The position numbers were made by a program, and so were the translations under genes. The notes under the pieces are model-generated. The model was not told where the DNA came from and made no database searches. It saw only the letters and a program-made list of their open reading frames with translations. Of a stretch of 45,940 bases of DNA, positions 43,686 through 45,940 are shown one piece after another. The first letter of the stretch is position 1; each line of letters starts with the position of its first letter. Source of the stretch: an uncultured Granulosicoccaceae bacterium (lineage in GTDB: Bacteria; Pseudomonadota; Gammaproteobacteria; Granulosicoccales; Granulosicoccaceae); the NCBI GenBank assembly GCA_937958675.1, contig CALGND010000101.1:1-45940 (forward strand). The letters are read 5' to 3'.

Positions 43686-44624
43686 TTATTTGATTATTAA
43701 TTTGTCGGCATTGAGCTTGTTTGGGGGGGCAGCCGTTGCATCCTCTACGAGTGGGTCTCGTCCACCTCGCAATATTGAATTACCTTCATAGACTGTCCGT
43801 TGGTCAATTGGTGCTGGGTTAAGCCAATCGTCTTCGTGCATCTGGCCGCTCTGCCCATAAGCATCTAGAGCATTTTGATAGCAGACCTTTATAACGTGCT
43901 CTTTTGGTATGCCACGTTGCAATGCAAGTTTGGCCGTTTTTGCCACGCCTAGTGGTTCTGATATTCCCCAATCGCACGCAGAATCCACCATGATCCGATC
44001 TGCGCCATATTGAGCAAGAATCTCAACCATTCGCTCGTTGCCCATTTTGGTAGATGGATAAATAGAAAAGGCAGCCCAGTAGCCACGATCCAACACTTCT
44101 TGCACGGTTTCTTCGTTGTTGTGATCAACTATTATTTTAGAAGGATCCATACCGTGCTCTTCGCATACATCCATTGAGCGAGTGGTACCTCGTTTTTTAT
44201 CACGATGCGGTGTATGGATCATTACCGGCAGGTCTAGTTCCTTGGCAAGCTCAAGTTGTAATCTAAAGTATTTATCTTCAAGGTCAGTTTGCTCGTCATA
44301 GCCAATTTCACCAATCGCGACCACGCCTTCTTTTAATGCGAAGCGAGGCAGTATTTCCATCACACCTTCTGCAAGTGCTTGGTTATTGGCTTCTTTGGAA
44401 TTTAAACCCACTGTGCAATAGTGTCGAATGCCAAATTGACCAGCGCGGAAACGCTCGAAGCCAATAATGGAAGATAGATAATCGATGTAGCTACCCACAA
44501 AAGTGCGCGGCTGGCCTATCCAAAAGGAGGGCTCTATTACTGCAACTACCCCAGATGCAGCCATCGCTTGGTAATCATCAGTGGTGCGGGATATCATGTG
44601 AGCGTGTGGGTCGATAAACATCAT
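43686..44624 (-). CDS. eboB: EboB, TatD-family metal-dependent hydrolase
   Basis: A 312-residue TIM-barrel amidohydrolase-superfamily protein. Metal ligands expected for TatD are visible: HAH at residues 7-9 (FIDPHAHM), Glu in VAIGEIGYDE, His in VMIHTPHRDK, His in IIVDHNN and Asp in IMVDSACDWG. Typical TatD enzymes are about 260 residues, so this one has an extra tail (residues 285-312) of low complexity. The substrate in the ebo system is unknown. It lies 17 nt after eboA. Confidence 0.88.
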   Translation of the reverse strand: MMFIDPHAHMISRTTDDYQAMAASGVVAVIEPSFWIGQPRTFVGSYIDYLSSIIGFERFRAGQFGIRHYCTVGLNSKEANNQALAEGVMEILPRFALKEGVVAIGEIGYDEQTDLEDKYFRLQLELAKELDLPVMIHTPHRDKKRGTTRSMDVCEEHGMDPSKIIVDHNNEETVQEVLDRGYWAAFSIYPSTKMGNERMVEILAQYGADRIMVDSACDWGISEPLGVAKTAKLALQRGIPKEHVIKVCYQNALDAYGQSGQMHEDDWLNPAPIDQRTVYEGNSILRGGRDPLVEDATAAPPNKLNADKLIIK

Positions 44625-44641
44625 GGTCGGAGTTCTACCAG

Positions 44642-45532
44642 TTACTGTGTCGTGCTATTTAGCCTGTAAGTAAGAGCATCCCACGTTAGGGTCCCATTGG
44701 CAATCGCCTCGGCGGTATCCGGGAAAGCAGTGATATATTTTGTCGCCTCTGGCAACGGGCACTGGGATAAGGCGAGCATGGCTCCCTGATGTTCCAGCGG
44801 GTCTTTAGACTGGCTGGCGCGTTGTAAATCGGCCAGCATAATGGGGGTGGCGTGTGGCCCAACGCAGCGCCATAGTTCAGGTGTTACTGGCCTGTTGGCG
44901 GCCCAGCGTTCATGTGCATAGTGGCACAAAATCTGTGCAAGTTCTGGGTTAGCGCGTTGGTCTAATCCTTGGATGGGGTAGAGCCTGCTATCGACAAACA
45001 GAGCTTTGAGGATCATGTGGTTCCAACGATGATCATCAAAGTGCTCTTGGGGGTAGGGGTTGTTATGCGCAATCGCCTCGAATACCGCACTCATATTGGT
45101 GCGTAAACCTTCGCCAAGTTGTTCGTCTAACTCGGCGCTGTGAGGAAACAATGCCATGCCTCGGTAGTAAACGATGGATTCTGATACGTCGGCAGTTGCA
45201 CAAAGTGAGCGCAAGGTTGTGTCAAAATCGGCTTGGTTTTGCTCAGCTAGCATTAGCAGCACTAGTAGCCTGGCTGCCCCATCAATACTCCAGTCTGATG
45301 GCGTCCAGCCTGCGTAGGCTGCTTGTGCGTCACTTAGCTCTGCATCAGAAAGCGCAAGATCAGCTTTGCCTAGCTTACGGGGCGCCATGCCAAGTGCAAT
45401 GTATAACTCTCTGTCGGTATTGGATTTAGCGCAGGTGACAAGTGTTTGTTGCAACCAATCCCATTGATCCGCAGGCAGTCGGTCGTGCAACCACTGGCTA
45501 AGCAAGCTTTGCGGAGTACGGGATCTATTCAT
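44642..45532 (-). CDS. eboA: EboA, conserved soluble protein of the ebo cluster
   Basis: A 296-residue helical protein. LSQWLHDRLPADQWDWLQQTL at the N-terminus and ALGMAPRKLGKADLALSDAEL are the conserved segments I associate with EboA, and the latter (APRKLGKxDL) is its most diagnostic motif. No catalytic residues or signal peptide are evident; its role in metabolite traffic is unknown. It lies 35 nt downstream of the dehydroquinate-synthase-like gene and 17 nt before eboB. Confidence 0.85.
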   Translation of the reverse strand: MNRSRTPQSLLSQWLHDRLPADQWDWLQQTLVTCAKSNTDRELYIALGMAPRKLGKADLALSDAELSDAQAAYAGWTPSDWSIDGAARLLVLLMLAEQNQADFDTTLRSLCATADVSESIVYYRGMALFPHSAELDEQLGEGLRTNMSAVFEAIAHNNPYPQEHFDDHRWNHMILKALFVDSRLYPIQGLDQRANPELAQILCHYAHERWAANRPVTPELWRCVGPHATPIMLADLQRASQSKDPLEHQGAMLALSQCPLPEATKYITAFPDTAEAIANGTLTWDALTYRLNSTTQ

Positions 45533-45567
45533 ATCAACTTAAGTTTGGCATATGGGGCTAAATCGGC

Positions 45568-45940
45568 TTAAGCGGCGGATTGAGTTTGACTGAGATGGCG
45601 TTGTTTTAACCAATGCATTGCTTCTAGTACCAGGTCGTGTTGCATCTCATGGACTTCTTTGCCAACGCCGATATCGTGTAACAAGGTAATGGTAAGTTCG
45701 CCACCGAGGTGTTCTTGAAAGTCTGTTAACCCTTGCATAATCTCGTATTGGTCGTTATCGTTTTTGAGCTCTAGGCAGGGGTGCCATAGGTCAAACCCTA
45801 GTGTAGATAATAGGCTATAAACGCGCTCATCAGCACCTTTTGGCAATAGGCCAGTTAACACGGAGTAGTGCGCATCCAACGCGATGCCAATGGCGACAGC
45901 TTCTCCATGGCGTAAATCGTAAGCAGTGATGGTTTCGAGT
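45568..45940 (-). CDS. eboD: EboD, 3-dehydroquinate-synthase-like protein, C-terminal part (gene continues past the window)
   Basis: Only the last 123 codons are present. Reading in frame to the window edge gives ITAYDLRHGEAVAIGIALD, which carries the LRHGEAVAIG zinc/substrate motif of the dehydroquinate synthase fold; the rest fits its helical C-terminal domain. In ebo clusters this protein is EboD, thought to make a sugar-derived or cyclitol product; the true reaction is unknown. Housekeeping AroB is less likely given the neighbours, but the missing part would decide. Confidence 0.82.
   Translation of the reverse strand, partial: LETITAYDLRHGEAVAIGIALDAHYSVLTGLLPKGADERVYSLLSTLGFDLWHPCLELKNDNDQYEIMQGLTDFQEHLGGELTITLLHDIGVGKEVHEMQHDLVLEAMHWLKQRHLSQTQSAA

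Noticed and set aside
45568..45940. Housekeeping aroB
   Set aside because: The motif LRHGEAVAIG fits the fold, but the adjacent eboA, eboB, eboC, eboE and eboF make EboD the better reading; only the missing 5' part could settle it.

Overview
The window is chromosomal DNA of a gammaproteobacterium, probably marine. The ribosomal proteins resemble the E. coli sequences closely, and the region adds a TRAP transporter, an ebo cluster and GTG/TTG starts with clear Shine-Dalgarno sites. I cannot name the genus.

Layout. (1) 2-643: the 3' end of tuf and rpsJ, closed by a tandem array of four near-identical terminator-like hairpins (664-820). (2) 644-23237: about 22.6 kb of non-ribosomal genes lying between rpsJ and rplC, which are normally adjacent. 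This insert holds an Asp/Asn beta-hydroxylase-like gene; small accessory genes; a leftward set (two FAD oxidoreductases, a glycerol-kinase-like enzyme, a cupin); a divergent rightward set (TRAP transporter, glutamine-synthetase-like ligase, aldehyde dehydrogenase, iron alcohol dehydrogenase); a 749-residue polymorphic-toxin-like protein with three candidate immunity genes; an unusual CheY-like receiver; a triple RidA fusion; and a UPF0114 membrane protein. (3) 23238-36629: rplC to rplQ, the rest of the S10, spc and alpha operons in conventional order (including secY, rpmJ and rpoA). It has its own extended -10 promoter and structured leader at the front and a strong terminator at the end. (4) 36707-39501: an MsbA-type ABC exporter and gpsA. 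(5) 39537-45940: an ebo cluster (eboC, eboE, eboF, idi, eboB, eboA and the 3' part of eboD).

How the genes may work together. The catabolic sets fit import of a small amine or amino alcohol, gamma-glutamylation, and oxidation of the alcohol to aldehyde and acid. The neighbouring kinase and dehydrogenase may handle a glycerol-like moiety; this is inference. The toxin gene combines a TadE-like N-terminus, a Thr-rich pentapeptide linker, a HINT self-processing domain and a kinase-like C-terminus. It is followed by two paralogous small proteins and a CPCC zinc-ribbon protein, as expected for a toxin/immunity module. The ebo cluster carries an isopentenyl diphosphate isomerase gene, which connects it to isoprenoid supply for its UbiA-type prenyltransferase.

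The strongest candidates for something undescribed are the split S10 operon with its new leader and terminator array, and the TadE-HINT-kinase-like toxin locus.
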